A program made the translations under genes and the position numbers. The notes beneath the pieces are model-generated. The model was not told the DNA's origin and did no database searches. It saw only the letters and a program-made list of their open reading frames with translations. A DNA stretch of 64,000 bases from Luteimonas sp. RC10 (GTDB lineage Bacteria > Pseudomonadota > Gammaproteobacteria > Xanthomonadales > Xanthomonadaceae). Each line of letters opens with the position of its first letter. The stretch's first letter is position 1. Shown here one piece after another: positions 54,099 to 63,754 of the stretch. The DNA lies in NCBI RefSeq assembly GCF_014192745.1, contig NZ_JACHYJ010000007.1:186001-250000 (forward strand), given 5' to 3'.

Positions 54099-55532
54099 AT
54101 GTTCTTCGCACCCAGCCGGCCGCAGGCCGAAGGGGACTGGCGTATCGCAAGCAAGCTCACTGCCTTCTTGTCTTGGGGATTGCGGGCCCTGGATCTGGTG
54201 GCGCTGGTGGCGGCTGGCTTTCTGGCCTACTGGCTTCGATTCGACACCTTCGCGATGCCCCTGGACTATGTCCGCAACCTGGCGCGCGTGCTCCTGTTTG
54301 CCATTCTAGTGCTCAACGGCTCCACGCTTTACCGTAGTTGGCGGGGGCGCGGTGTCGTGCGCGAAGGTAGCCAGCTGCTAGGACTGTGGACGCTGGTGTT
54401 CGCCGCCAGCATTCTCTATACCGTCGCCTTCAAGCTCAGCGACGATTTTTCGCGGCTGTGGTGGGCCACCTGGTTTGCCCTGACGGTCGTTTCGACCGCG
54501 GTGTTGCGTGTCGGGGTGCGCACGCTGGCCGACAGGCTGCGTGCGCGTGGTGTCGACCGTCGAACCGCGGTCATCGTGGGCGGCGGGCGCGATGCACGGC
54601 GCCTGGCCGATCAACTCTCGGCGCAACCCTGGCTGGGCCTGCAGGTGCGCGGCTGGTTCGCGCCTTCCACCTCCCGGCAACGGCTCGATGGGCTGCCTCT
54701 ACTGGGCAGTGTGGATGCGCTGGAGCACTACGTTCGACGTCTGCATATCGACCAGGTCTGGATCGCGCTGCCGATGAGCGCTGAGTCCGAGATCAAGGAC
54801 GTGCTGCATCGTCTGCGGCACTCGACCGCGGACATCAAGCTGGTGCCCGACCTGTTCGGCATGCAGATGCTCAACCATTCGGTGGAGCAGATGGCTGGCG
54901 TGCCGATCATCAACTTGCGCAGCAGCCCACTGCGAGGCGATGCCTACGTCCTGAAGGCCGTTGAAGACCACGTGCTGGCGTTCCTGATTCTGCTGTTGAT
55001 CTCGCCACTGATGCTGGCTATCGCGCTCGGCGTCAAACTCTCCTCGCCCGGCCCGGTGTTCTTCCGCCAGCGGCGGCATGGCCTCAATGGCCGCGCGATC
55101 AAAGTACTGAAATTCCGCAGCATGCGCGTCCATGCCGAGGCCTCCGGCAAGGTAACCCAGGCGCGAAAAGGCGACCCGCGCGTCACGCCCTTCGGCGCCT
55201 TCTTGCGCCGCACCAGCCTGGATGAATTGCCGCAGTTCATCAATGTGCTGATGGGCGACATGTCCATCGTGGGCCCACGGCCACATGCCATCGCCCACAA
55301 CCATGAGTTCATGGACCAGGTGGACGATTACATGCAGCGCCACCGCGTCAAGCCCGGCATCACGGGGTGGGCGCAGGTCAACGGCCTGCGCGGCGAAACC
55401 GACACCCTCGATAAGATGGCCCGCCGCGTCGAACACGACCTGTACTACTTGCAGAACTGGTCGCTGGCCTTCGACTTGAGAATCATCGTGATGACCATCT
55501 TCAAAGGCTTCATCGGCCGCAACGCTTACTGA
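54099..55532 (+). CDS. Undecaprenyl-phosphate sugar phosphotransferase (WbaP/WcaJ/GumD type)
   Basis: 477 residues. Five TM helices in total: four in the first 150 residues, then a CoA-binding-like Rossmann domain ([19 protein letters not shown]), a fifth TM (about 295-318, [19 protein letters not shown]) and the C-terminal bacterial sugar transferase domain with [36 protein letters not shown] and DMSIVGPRP. Puts the first sugar-1-phosphate (often glucose) on the lipid carrier. ATG 54099 has AAGGAG seven bases upstream, better than the ATG at 54084. Confidence 0.93.
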   Translation: MFFAPSRPQAEGDWRIASKLTAFLSWGLRALDLVALVAAGFLAYWLRFDTFAMPLDYVRNLARVLLFAILVLNGSTLYRSWRGRGVVREGSQLLGLWTLVFAASILYTVAFKLSDDFSRLWWATWFALTVVSTAVLRVGVRTLADRLRARGVDRRTAVIVGGGRDARRLADQLSAQPWLGLQVRGWFAPSTSRQRLDGLPLLGSVDALEHYVRRLHIDQVWIALPMSAESEIKDVLHRLRHSTADIKLVPDLFGMQMLNHSVEQMAGVPIINLRSSPLRGDAYVLKAVEDHVLAFLILLLISPLMLAIALGVKLSSPGPVFFRQRRHGLNGRAIKVLKFRSMRVHAEASGKVTQARKGDPRVTPFGAFLRRTSLDELPQFINVLMGDMSIVGPRPHAIAHNHEFMDQVDDYMQRHRVKPGITGWAQVNGLRGETDTLDKMARRVEHDLYYLQNWSLAFDLRIIVMTIFKGFIGRNAY

Positions 55533-55559
55533 GGTCTCCCGTCCTCGCGGTCTCTTCGC

Positions 55560-55660
55560 TTCCTCCCCCGCCCGCAGTCGCTCCTTTCCCGCCTGCGGAT
55601 CCCCCTTCCCCCGCCTGCGGGGGAAGTCGGCCCGAAGGGCCGGATGGGGGCGCTTCACGC
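55560..55660. repeat. Palindromic repeat 8 between the transferase and ugd
   Basis: Hybrid unit: TCCTCCCCCGCCCGCAG fragment, then CCTTCCCCCGCCTGCGGGGG followed by AAGTCGGCCCGAAGGGCCGG and ATGGGGGCGC. Variant of the family seen elsewhere; the last copy before the composition shift, none occurs after 56.6 kb. Confidence 0.7.
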
Positions 55661-55708
55661 TCTTCACCTGACCCCTCCAACTTCAATCGTCCAACCAGCC
55701 CACCGCCC

Positions 55709-56875
55709 ATGAAAATCGCCATCGCCGGTACTGGCTACGTCGGCCTCTCCAACGCTCTCCTCCTGGCCCAGCACCACACCGTGGTTGCGCTGGACATCGA
55801 CGCCGCCAAGGTCGAGATGCTCAATCGCCGTGAGTCGCCCTTGGACGACGCCGAGATCCGCGAGTACCTGGGCAAGCCGGAGCTGGATTTCACCGCGACG
55901 ACCGACCCCCACCAGGCCTACGCGAGTGCCGACTACGTGGTCATCGCGACCCCGACCGACTACGACACGACCTCGAACTACTTCAATACCGGCTCGGTCG
56001 AAAGCGTCATTGCCCAGGTAAAGCAGATCAACCCCACCGCGGTGATGGTGGTCAAATCCACCGTACCGGTGGGCTTCACCGCGAAGGCCCGCGCCCAGTT
56101 CGGTACCGACAACATCCTGTTCTCGCCCGAGTTCCTGCGCGAGGGCCGCGCCCTTTACGACAACCTGCACCCCAGCCGGATCATCGTTGGTGAACGATCC
56201 GAGCGCGCCACCGTCTTCGCCCGTCTGCTGCAGGAAGGTGCAATCAAACAAGACGTGCCGGTGCTGTTCACCGATGCGACCGAGGCCGAGGCGATCAAGC
56301 TGTTCGCCAACACCTATCTCGCGATGCGGGTTGCGTACTTCAACGAGTTGGATACCTACGCCTGCACGCATGGCCTGGACACCCGCCAGATCATCGAAGG
56401 CGTGAGCCTGGATCCCCGCATCGGCAGCCACTACAACAACCCTTCGTTCGGTTACGGCGGCTATTGCCTGCCGAAAGACACGAAGCAGCTGCTCGCCAAC
56501 TACAGCGACGTGCCCCAGAACCTGATCCACGCGATCGTGGAAGCCAACCGGACTCGGAAGGACTTCATCGCCGAGGACATTGTTCGCCGGTCACCAAAAG
56601 TTGTCGGCATCTATCGGCTTGTGATGAAGTCGGGGTCGGACAACTTTCGGGCTTCAGCGATTCAGGGAATCATGAAACGCATCAAAGGCAAGGGCGTCGA
56701 GGTGATTTTGTACGAGCCTGCCTTGGCAACCGATAACTTCTATAGTTCCCAAGTGCTAAAGGACCTCGCGGAGTTTAAGCGGCGCTCTGATGTCATCGTC
56801 GCCAATAGATTGACGCACGAGATTGAGGACGTCTCCGAGCGCGTCTACAGCCGCGACTTGTTTGGCGCAGACTAA
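55709..56875 (+). CDS. ugd: UDP-glucose 6-dehydrogenase
   Basis: Oxidises UDP-glucose to UDP-glucuronate for acidic polysaccharide. 388 residues, the length of E. coli Ugd. NAD motif [22 protein letters not shown], and catalytic Cys253 in [11 protein letters not shown]. The C-terminal UDP-binding domain has [16 protein letters not shown]. Base composition changes within the gene: 38 G+C of 60 at 56401-56460 against 27 of 60 at 56701-56760, the switch falling near 56590 (residue about 293). Reads as one intact gene despite the mosaic. Confidence 0.95.
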   Translation: MKIAIAGTGYVGLSNALLLAQHHTVVALDIDAAKVEMLNRRESPLDDAEIREYLGKPELDFTATTDPHQAYASADYVVIATPTDYDTTSNYFNTGSVESVIAQVKQINPTAVMVVKSTVPVGFTAKARAQFGTDNILFSPEFLREGRALYDNLHPSRIIVGERSERATVFARLLQEGAIKQDVPVLFTDATEAEAIKLFANTYLAMRVAYFNELDTYACTHGLDTRQIIEGVSLDPRIGSHYNNPSFGYGGYCLPKDTKQLLANYSDVPQNLIHAIVEANRTRKDFIAEDIVRRSPKVVGIYRLVMKSGSDNFRASAIQGIMKRIKGKGVEVILYEPALATDNFYSSQVLKDLAEFKRRSDVIVANRLTHEIEDVSERVYSRDLFGAD

Positions 56876-56880
56876 AACCA

Positions 56881-58359
56881 GTGCAAGCAACAAACGAAAA
56901 CCTAAGAGCCAAGGCAGTTCGTGGCGGCGCCATAAGCATGACAGCGCAGGTAGCGGTCATCTTGATACAGATGGCCTCCATAGTCATTCTCTCCAGAATA
57001 CTTCGCCCGGAAGATTTCGGTGTTATCGCAATGATCTTAGCGATAACTGCTTTCGTTGGTTTGTTCCGAGACATGGGGCTTTCCACAGCATCCATCCAGA
57101 AAACCGATCTCACTCGCGAGCAAGCAAGTGCCTTGTTCTGGTTCAACCTACTGGTTGGCGGCGTGTTAATGATGCTAGTGATGGCGCTGGCACCCATCAT
57201 CGCTTGGTTCTACAAGCGCCCAGAATTGACACAGGTCTGCATTGCCATCTCGACAACCTTCATTATTGCCAGTGCTGGCGCGCAACACGCCGCACTTCTC
57301 CAGAGAGAATTAAGATTCAAGCCAAAGGCAATCGCCGATGTATGCGGAGCCGTCGTTAACCTTCTTGTATCAATTCTACTCGCACTAAAAGGGATGAGAT
57401 TCTGGGCACTCGCCTGGGGCACCGTCTTCGGAGCCTTGACGACGACACTATTATATCTCCTGTTATCTGGATTCAAGCCCGTTCGCCCGCAAGCTGCCAC
57501 AGGACTTCGACAAATATTCGGTTTCGGCGCCAATGTAACTGCATTCGAACTTCTCAACTACTTCAGCAGAAACCTCGACAGTATCCTGATCGGAAAGCTC
57601 TGGGGTGCGGAGCAACTCGGTTTTTACAGCCGAGCGTATCAGATGATGATGCTGCCCATCACTAGCCTGCGAACCCCGATCAATGCAGTCGCGTTCCCTG
57701 TTCTCTCACGGCTTCAGCACGACCAAGTGGGGTTCAGACGATACTATTGTCGAATTGCATCGCTGCTCGCTTTTCTCTCCATGCCGATGATGGGCTTCCT
57801 AACGGTAAAATCTGAGCAAGTTGTGGAAATTGCGCTTGGTAGAGAATGGATAGAGGTAGCACCGGTATTCGCTCTACTCGGAGTCACGGGTTTCATACAA
57901 CCTGTCGCATCGTTGCGAGGACTAGTGCTCTTAAGTCTTGGCAAATCGAGACGCTACTTGGCATGGGGCGGCATTAACGCGATTACGGTGACAATTGCAT
58001 TCTGCATCGGAATTCGCTGGGGCAACATCGGGATCGCATGGGCCTATCTGATAGTGAACTATGCACTTATCTACCCATCACTGCTATTTATCTTTAACCA
58101 GACTCCATTGCGTCCGCGTGACTTCTTCGACTCCATCAAGCTCCCTTTCCTCGCTTCAGTCGTCGCGATCATCATAGTCTTTTTCTGGCCGAGCCGCTGG
58201 AAAACCGATCAGATGATCACACAGACGATCATCGACGCCACAGTTTTCGCTGCAGCATTCCTCGGAACCTATGCAGTCTCAAAGATTGGGCGCGACACGA
58301 TTGCCGGCTATCTTCGACTTTTATCAACCTTGAAACCAAATTTGACGCTGAGCAAATAA
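56881..58359 (+). CDS. wzx: Wzx-type flippase (MOP/PST family)
   Basis: 492 residues, 12 or so TM helices, of the polysaccharide transporter group that includes WzxC and AmsL (AVRGGAISMTAQVAVILIQM, LSRILRPEDFGVIAM and LLQRELRFKPKAIADV are family-type segments). Flips lipid-linked repeat units to the periplasm. GTG start at 56881, 5 bp after ugd. Low GC compared with the left part of the window. Its stop overlaps the next start (TAATG). Confidence 0.9.
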   Translation: MQATNENLRAKAVRGGAISMTAQVAVILIQMASIVILSRILRPEDFGVIAMILAITAFVGLFRDMGLSTASIQKTDLTREQASALFWFNLLVGGVLMMLVMALAPIIAWFYKRPELTQVCIAISTTFIIASAGAQHAALLQRELRFKPKAIADVCGAVVNLLVSILLALKGMRFWALAWGTVFGALTTTLLYLLLSGFKPVRPQAATGLRQIFGFGANVTAFELLNYFSRNLDSILIGKLWGAEQLGFYSRAYQMMMLPITSLRTPINAVAFPVLSRLQHDQVGFRRYYCRIASLLAFLSMPMMGFLTVKSEQVVEIALGREWIEVAPVFALLGVTGFIQPVASLRGLVLLSLGKSRRYLAWGGINAITVTIAFCIGIRWGNIGIAWAYLIVNYALIYPSLLFIFNQTPLRPRDFFDSIKLPFLASVVAIIIVFFWPSRWKTDQMITQTIIDATVFAAAFLGTYAVSKIGRDTIAGYLRLLSTLKPNLTLSK

Positions 58360-59447
58360 TGAGTGCACTCATCAGTAGAGCTAAGGCCGCAATCAAGACT
58401 ATCCTTGGACCAGTCGATTCAATGATGGCGAATGTTGGTGCCTCAAGCTCCCGAATGGCAGGAATCTATTGGCTCGTGCGCGGCGGATTCGGCCGAGAAC
58501 AGCAAGCTGTACTTGCTGGCAAGAAGATGTACCGCGCATCCCTCTCAGATCCAACTATCAATACGAGCCTGTTGCGAAGAAATACTCATCGCATTGAGAA
58601 GGGTATGCTGATGAGACCTCGGCGAGTGCCATTCGGGCTTACTTATATAGAAGAGACCGTACATGCGTTTCACAGGGCAGTGAGCGCGGGCATCGAGCCG
58701 AACGAACTGGCCTGGGCACGGGATGTGCTTCTTGAGTACATGGCCATCACTCCATCACACCCGCAAGTTGATCCGCTTCGAGAGATCGTGCTTGATGCAA
58801 GCGAAAAGGTTGGCGCTCAGAATAATCTTAAGCGCGTTCCCTATCATCGTGATACCGATTTCGCGCCCAGCTTTAACATTCACGACTTCATAGCACTGGC
58901 AAAACACCGGCGTTCGGTGAGATGGTACGCATCCACACCGATACCCCGTGAAATGATCGCGTTAGCCGTTGAGGCCGCAACCTACTCCCCGACGGCGTGC
59001 AATCGTCAACCTTATGAGTTCAGGATTTTTGATTCTCCCGAGCTTGTATCAGAAATAATAAGGGTTCCTGGCGGAACTGCCGGCTTCAACGATCAAGTCC
59101 CAGCTGTTGCAGTGATCGTAGGAAAACTCAGAAATTACTTCGGACAACACGACCGACACGCGATATACACAGATGCCTCGCTGGCGATAATGTCATTTGT
59201 TTATGCACTGGAGCTTCAAGGCATTGGCTCGTGCTGTATCAACTGGCCCGACATTGAAGAGCGCGAACAAAGAATGGGCAACTTGCTACGGCTTGAGGCC
59301 GACGAACGGCCTGTCATGCTGGTCTCATTCGGCTGGCCAGACAAGAGTAGCATGGTCGCATACTCGGAAAAGAAGCCGGCCTCCAAGCTCTGCCGCTTCA
59401 ATCATGAGCCTGCCCAAGCAACTCACGCGCTCAGAGACGGACGCTAG
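58359..59447 (+). CDS. Nitroreductase-fold protein with N-terminal extension
   Basis: 362 residues. The C-terminal part (about 176-345) is a nitroreductase domain (LAKHRRSVRWY, AATYSPTACNRQPYEF, ALELQGIGSCCINWP), which suggests FMN-dependent redox chemistry. Residues 1-175, with LLRRNTHRIEKGM and YHRDTDFAPSFNIHDF, have no domain I recognise. Such proteins occur beside pyruvyl transferases in exopolysaccharide clusters, but their substrate is unknown to me. Start overlaps the wzx stop by one base, so expression is coupled. A single predicted frame, no damage. Confidence 0.8.
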   Translation: MSALISRAKAAIKTILGPVDSMMANVGASSSRMAGIYWLVRGGFGREQQAVLAGKKMYRASLSDPTINTSLLRRNTHRIEKGMLMRPRRVPFGLTYIEETVHAFHRAVSAGIEPNELAWARDVLLEYMAITPSHPQVDPLREIVLDASEKVGAQNNLKRVPYHRDTDFAPSFNIHDFIALAKHRRSVRWYASTPIPREMIALAVEAATYSPTACNRQPYEFRIFDSPELVSEIIRVPGGTAGFNDQVPAVAVIVGKLRNYFGQHDRHAIYTDASLAIMSFVYALELQGIGSCCINWPDIEEREQRMGNLLRLEADERPVMLVSFGWPDKSSMVAYSEKKPASKLCRFNHEPAQATHALRDGR

Positions 59448-59501
59448 AACGGCCGGGCATTGATAGACAACAGACCTAGAACTATTTCAAGGCATAGGAT
59501 A

Positions 59502-60620
59502 ATGAATCTCGAAATACGAGGCACAAACTCCCTCAACAAAGGAGCACTGATGATGCTCCTCGTAGCCCTGCAGGAAACTCGGCACTGGAACGTGGAGAGG
59601 TATGTCGTAACTCCAAACCGAGCCTTTCCTTATGGTGATCGGCACACTTACGGGCTTTATCAGAAAATCTGGTTTGAACGCAGGGGCATGCAGAAACTCG
59701 GTTATGTAATGGACCGACTGATTCCGCAACCACTAAAACGAGCGTATGGCTTGGTAGCCGATCGCGAGATCGACGTAGTTCTGGATGCGTCTGGCTTTGC
59801 GTACAGCGACCAGTGGGGCCCCTTCTACCCCGGCTTTACAGCCAAGAGTTCCGAGGTATGGAAGCGCAGGGGCTGTAAGTTCATCCTTCTTCCACAAGCT
59901 TTTGGCCCATTTAGGAACCCAAAGGTAGCCCACTCCATGCGACAGGTCTTCAATAATGCAACCGCCATCTATGCAAGGGATCGGCAGTCGCAGAATCATG
60001 TTAGGTCCATTTATGCTGGAGAGGTAAGAGTATCTCCTGACTTCACAAACCTTCTTGACCCAAGGGAGGGCAGGTCGGATCTACTAGTCGCTCCTGTTGC
60101 GATCATTCCTAACGCAAGAATGATCGACAAAGTTAAAGATGGAGCCAGCGGGTATCTTGATTTCCTCGCCAGCGTCTCTAGAAATCTTGGCCCCGACAAG
60201 GCGTTCTTCCTCATCCATGAAGGAGTTGACGATCTGCGCGTCGCCGAACGTGTCAATAGCGGTTTGGCGCAGCCGTTGAAGATTGTTTCACACGAAGATC
60301 CGCTTGTCCTAAAGTGGATCTTGTCCAAATGCGAGATGGTGGTCGGATCCCGTTTCCATGCGTTGATTAGTGCGCTATCCCAGGGTGTGCCTACTTACGC
60401 CTGCGGATGGAGTCATAAGTACGAGGAACTCTTCTCAGACTACGAGGTCCCTGAATGCTTGATAGATCTTTCCAATCCAGGTTTGAGCGCAAACTTGATT
60501 TCTGACGCCTATCACAGCAACGGACTCCACGAAATTCGAGTCAAACTATCAGACACGAAGCTCCAAATGAAGAGAAAGTCCATCCAGCTGTGGCAAGAGA
60601 TCACTACCCTGGTTCGCTAA
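59502..60620 (+). CDS. Polysaccharide pyruvyl transferase family protein
   Basis: 372 residues from ATG 59502 (TTG 59460 would add 14). Family features are the N-terminal GTNSLNKGALMMLL, the LPQAFGPFRNPK motif, and VVGSRFHALISALSQGVP near the C-terminus. Members add pyruvyl ketals from phosphoenolpyruvate to sugars of surface glycans such as xanthan and colanic acid, giving negative charge. Lies 54 bp after the nitroreductase-like gene. Confidence 0.9.
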   Translation: MNLEIRGTNSLNKGALMMLLVALQETRHWNVERYVVTPNRAFPYGDRHTYGLYQKIWFERRGMQKLGYVMDRLIPQPLKRAYGLVADREIDVVLDASGFAYSDQWGPFYPGFTAKSSEVWKRRGCKFILLPQAFGPFRNPKVAHSMRQVFNNATAIYARDRQSQNHVRSIYAGEVRVSPDFTNLLDPREGRSDLLVAPVAIIPNARMIDKVKDGASGYLDFLASVSRNLGPDKAFFLIHEGVDDLRVAERVNSGLAQPLKIVSHEDPLVLKWILSKCEMVVGSRFHALISALSQGVPTYACGWSHKYEELFSDYEVPECLIDLSNPGLSANLISDAYHSNGLHEIRVKLSDTKLQMKRKSIQLWQEITTLVR

Positions 60621-60642
60621 GAGAGCACGGTCCGCAATCGAA

Positions 60643-61857
60643 ATGAATAGCTCCCGCCGCACCAGAGTATGCTTGGTCAACACTCTTTACCCTCCGTTTA
60701 AAGTCGGAGGTGCTGAGAGATCGGTTGAGCTGCTCGCCCAGGAACTTTGCCGCAAGGGAATGGAAACCCATGTGATCACCCTTCATTCTGGTGCCCACGT
60801 AGAGCATCAGGAAGTCGAGGGAGTGCGAGTACACCGCCTACCTCTGAAGAACAGCTACTGGCCCTTTAGCGGGGCTAGCGAGAGCGCTTTCCAGAAGCTT
60901 GTTTGGCACTTGCGCGACGCAGAGAACTCGGAGATGAGGCGCTGCTTCAGCGAGCTAATAGATCAAATTTCTCCGGACGTGGTGCACACCAATAATCTAG
61001 CTGGATTCTCAGTTTCCGTTTGGCGAGAGTGCGCATCCAGACGCTTGCCCGTTGTTCACACGGCACGTGACTACTACTTGCTTCATCCAAACTCGAAGCT
61101 GTTCAATGGAAGAGGCATTCAGAATGAGTTCTCTATCTCAGCTCGTCTTTGGTCGTATCCAAAGAAGCTTGCATCCACTCACGTAAGAGCGTTTGTGGGG
61201 ATCAGCAAGTATGTAGTTGATATTCACCGCGCTCGCGGCTTCTTCGAGAATGCAAGCGCGGAAGTTATACACAACTCGGTTGAACGCATAGTTGGCAGAT
61301 CCGCCAACACGCAGCGAACTGGAAGAATCGGATTTATAGGCAGGCTAGACGAGTCGAAAGGTATCGAGTCGATTCTTGAAGCCATGAGGTCAATGCCCTC
61401 CCGACAGCTGTTGGTCGCAGGAGAAGGGAGATCAGACTACGTCGCACAATTACATAGAAAATCGCCATCGAACGTCGAGTTTCTAGGTAGAAGATCGCCA
61501 GATGATTTTTTTAAAGAAATTGACTTATTGCTGGTCCCATCACTATGGGCAGAGCCATTAGGCAGGGTTGTTTTGGAAGCATACTCTTTTGGCGTGCCCG
61601 TAGTGGCAGCCAAGATCGGGGGACTGAAGGATATTGTTCCGCAGAACTGCGGGCGGCTATTTGAACCAGGGGCTATGACCTCCATCATTGATTGTATTGA
61701 AGATGCATTGGTGAACATTGAATCACTCAGCCAGGCATGCACGCAGTTCGCTCATAGCTTTACGTCTTCGAAAATCGCAGACAGCTACATCAAAACTTAC
61801 AAGAAAGCAATTGGCGAAGATAACCTTAAGAATTCCAATGAGGCTAGAATTTTTTGA
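60643..61857 (+). CDS. GT4-family glycosyltransferase
   Basis: 404 residues, GT-B fold. N-terminal NTLYPPFKVGGAERSVELLA, hinge IGFIGRLDESKGIESILEAM and the nucleotide-sugar site with PSLWAEPLGRVVLEAYSFGVP (E-x7-E). Probably adds one sugar of the repeat unit at the cytoplasmic face; donor and linkage cannot be read. Stop overlaps the wzy start. Confidence 0.92.
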   Translation: MNSSRRTRVCLVNTLYPPFKVGGAERSVELLAQELCRKGMETHVITLHSGAHVEHQEVEGVRVHRLPLKNSYWPFSGASESAFQKLVWHLRDAENSEMRRCFSELIDQISPDVVHTNNLAGFSVSVWRECASRRLPVVHTARDYYLLHPNSKLFNGRGIQNEFSISARLWSYPKKLASTHVRAFVGISKYVVDIHRARGFFENASAEVIHNSVERIVGRSANTQRTGRIGFIGRLDESKGIESILEAMRSMPSRQLLVAGEGRSDYVAQLHRKSPSNVEFLGRRSPDDFFKEIDLLLVPSLWAEPLGRVVLEAYSFGVPVVAAKIGGLKDIVPQNCGRLFEPGAMTSIIDCIEDALVNIESLSQACTQFAHSFTSSKIADSYIKTYKKAIGEDNLKNSNEARIF

Positions 61858-63212
61858 ATAGTTCAACTTCTAGACTGCATAGGTTCCTATTTGCTGCTTT
61901 TGTTACGAGCGCTATTTTCCAAGCAGCGGCTGTTTACAATTTTTCTTCTTCTGGGGTCGAGTTCTATCTTAGTCCTTTTCTGGCTTTACAGCTTCTTGCT
62001 TCACTATGCCTCGTAATTTTTATCGCAGTCGGGAATGGCCGCCCCACCATGAAGCTCGGCGGAAGCGCCGCCCCACTCCTTTCTATTTTTCTCTTAACGG
62101 CCCTTTCGATCTTCATGGCTCCAGTTCTGCCCGTTATCTTTGACGGGATCGGTGTCTATAGCGCGAGAGGGGGAATAGATAGCCAGCATAATAATCTCAC
62201 TCCTCTGCGCGTCACACCCTCTATCTTTATACAGCCTGCGTATTTGCTGCTATCTCTATTTTGCTTCTTGTTCTTTTCATTGAATACGAAAGACAAACTC
62301 AGACATCATATCGCGCATAGGTGGATAAGCATTGGCGCCATACTGGTACTTCTATTCGGCGCGTGGCGGCTAGCGTCATTGCTTTCAGGCATCTACTTTC
62401 CTTCCGAGATACTCTACTCGTCCGGAATTAAAGCCGAGAATGTTGATCAGACGATTAATGGCATCTACAGAGTAAGCTCCACATTCACCGAGGTGTCATA
62501 TCTCGGTGTATATCTGGTCTCCGCTTTAGCGTATTTTCTTCGCTACGCATATGCAACAAAAAGCTTGATGTCATTGCTGATTTCCGCGGCAATCACGCTC
62601 CTCATTGCCATAACAACCTCTTCAACAGCGTATCTTAGCGCGGCTGTTCTCATAGCCTGTTTTTTGGCATTCGTCGTCGTTAAGGAGATAGGCAAAGGAC
62701 GGTTATCGAAGAGAACACTTGCTACGCTCTCTTTATCTTTGCTAGCAGCCTTTATCATGGTTCTTTACTTTTCGGACAACACTATCGTAAGGTCTGTAGT
62801 AGACCTTTCCATAACCACTAAGGCTTCTAGCGGCTCAGCAACTCATAGAGGCGCTGCCGATATCAGAGCACTTCAGATCGTTTACGAGACCTTTGGGCTT
62901 GGCGTAGGCCTAGGCGCAAATAGGCCATCTAGCCTTATCACGTCGATTGTTAGCAATCTTGGAATTATTGGCCTTACGTTGTTCTTAACCTTTGTATATC
63001 AGATCCTGAAGGTCACTGCCCGAGTAGCGAACGCCCTTCCTGCGAGCGAATCTTCGCATCGAGCTGTGTTGTTGGCAGCTCGTTGGGGCTTCTTCTTCTG
63101 TTTTGTATCTATGGCTATCGCTGTACCAGATCTATCATTTCCAATCTTCTGGTTATGGGCCATAACGATGACTTATGTTGCTGGATCGCTTCGCGCGGAT
63201 ACAGGTCAGTAG
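61854..63212 (+). CDS. wzy: Wzy-type O-antigen/capsule polymerase
   Basis: 452 residues with about ten TM helices, a large periplasmic loop before TM8 and the short GLGVGLGANRPSS motif usual near the end of Wzy ligase/polymerase proteins. Polymerises flipped repeat units at the periplasmic face. Begins at TTG 61854, four bases inside the previous gene. Lowest GC in the window (21 of 60 at 62221-62280). Confidence 0.85.
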   Translation: MNSSTSRLHRFLFAAFVTSAIFQAAAVYNFSSSGVEFYLSPFLALQLLASLCLVIFIAVGNGRPTMKLGGSAAPLLSIFLLTALSIFMAPVLPVIFDGIGVYSARGGIDSQHNNLTPLRVTPSIFIQPAYLLLSLFCFLFFSLNTKDKLRHHIAHRWISIGAILVLLFGAWRLASLLSGIYFPSEILYSSGIKAENVDQTINGIYRVSSTFTEVSYLGVYLVSALAYFLRYAYATKSLMSLLISAAITLLIAITTSSTAYLSAAVLIACFLAFVVVKEIGKGRLSKRTLATLSLSLLAAFIMVLYFSDNTIVRSVVDLSITTKASSGSATHRGAADIRALQIVYETFGLGVGLGANRPSSLITSIVSNLGIIGLTLFLTFVYQILKVTARVANALPASESSHRAVLLAARWGFFFCFVSMAIAVPDLSFPIFWLWAITMTYVAGSLRADTGQ

Positions 63213-63304
63213 ATCAAAATCATGCGGCCGTTCTTTCAGAGATTCTCATCTGATTTGTTCTATATTTTTCACTCTTCAACCATAAACTGCACGGCCGAAC
63301 TTCG

Positions 63305-63754
63305 ATGAACACTGCAGAGCGATTTCTCAGGCTTTCAAGGACGCGATTATTTGGCACCATTGGATACTCGCTCTTGAAAGCAATAGGGATAGAGTTTCCG
63401 CGTTCAGTTAAGATTGGACAAGGCGTCCGCCTTCCTCACTGGGCTGTTGGCTTAGTGGTTCACGGCAAGACTGTGTTGGGCGATAGAGTAACTTTGTACC
63501 AAGGCGTCACTTTGGGTCGCGCCGATCTTTATCGACCTGACAGCTCCAACGCCAACGAAGGCATAGAGATAGGCGATGACGTGCGGATCTGCGCCGGCGC
63601 CAAGATCCTATTTAAATCAGGAAAGAAGCTTACTATTGGAAACGGCGCAATCATTGGCGCCAATTCTGTCGTTCTAACGAGCGTCGGAGATAACGAAGTC
63701 TGGGCCGGATCGCCTGCGCGCTTCATCAAGGCCACCGGGATTGGGCAGTTATAA
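63305..63754 (+). CDS. Hexapeptide-repeat acyltransferase, serine acetyltransferase-like
   Basis: 149 residues; short N-terminal helix, then left-handed beta-helix of hexapeptide repeats (VKIGQGVRLPHWAVGLVVHG, VTLYQGVTLGRA, IEIGDDVRICAGAKIL, IGNGAIIGANSVVLTSV) and WAGSPARFIKA at the end, the pattern of CysE-type/WcaB-like enzymes. The catalytic His pair is probably in RLPHWAV and LVVHGK. O-acetylation of the glycan is the likely role given the locus. 92 bp after wzy; overlaps the next gene (TAATG). Confidence 0.85.
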   Translation: MNTAERFLRLSRTRLFGTIGYSLLKAIGIEFPRSVKIGQGVRLPHWAVGLVVHGKTVLGDRVTLYQGVTLGRADLYRPDSSNANEGIEIGDDVRICAGAKILFKSGKKLTIGNGAIIGANSVVLTSVGDNEVWAGSPARFIKATGIGQL

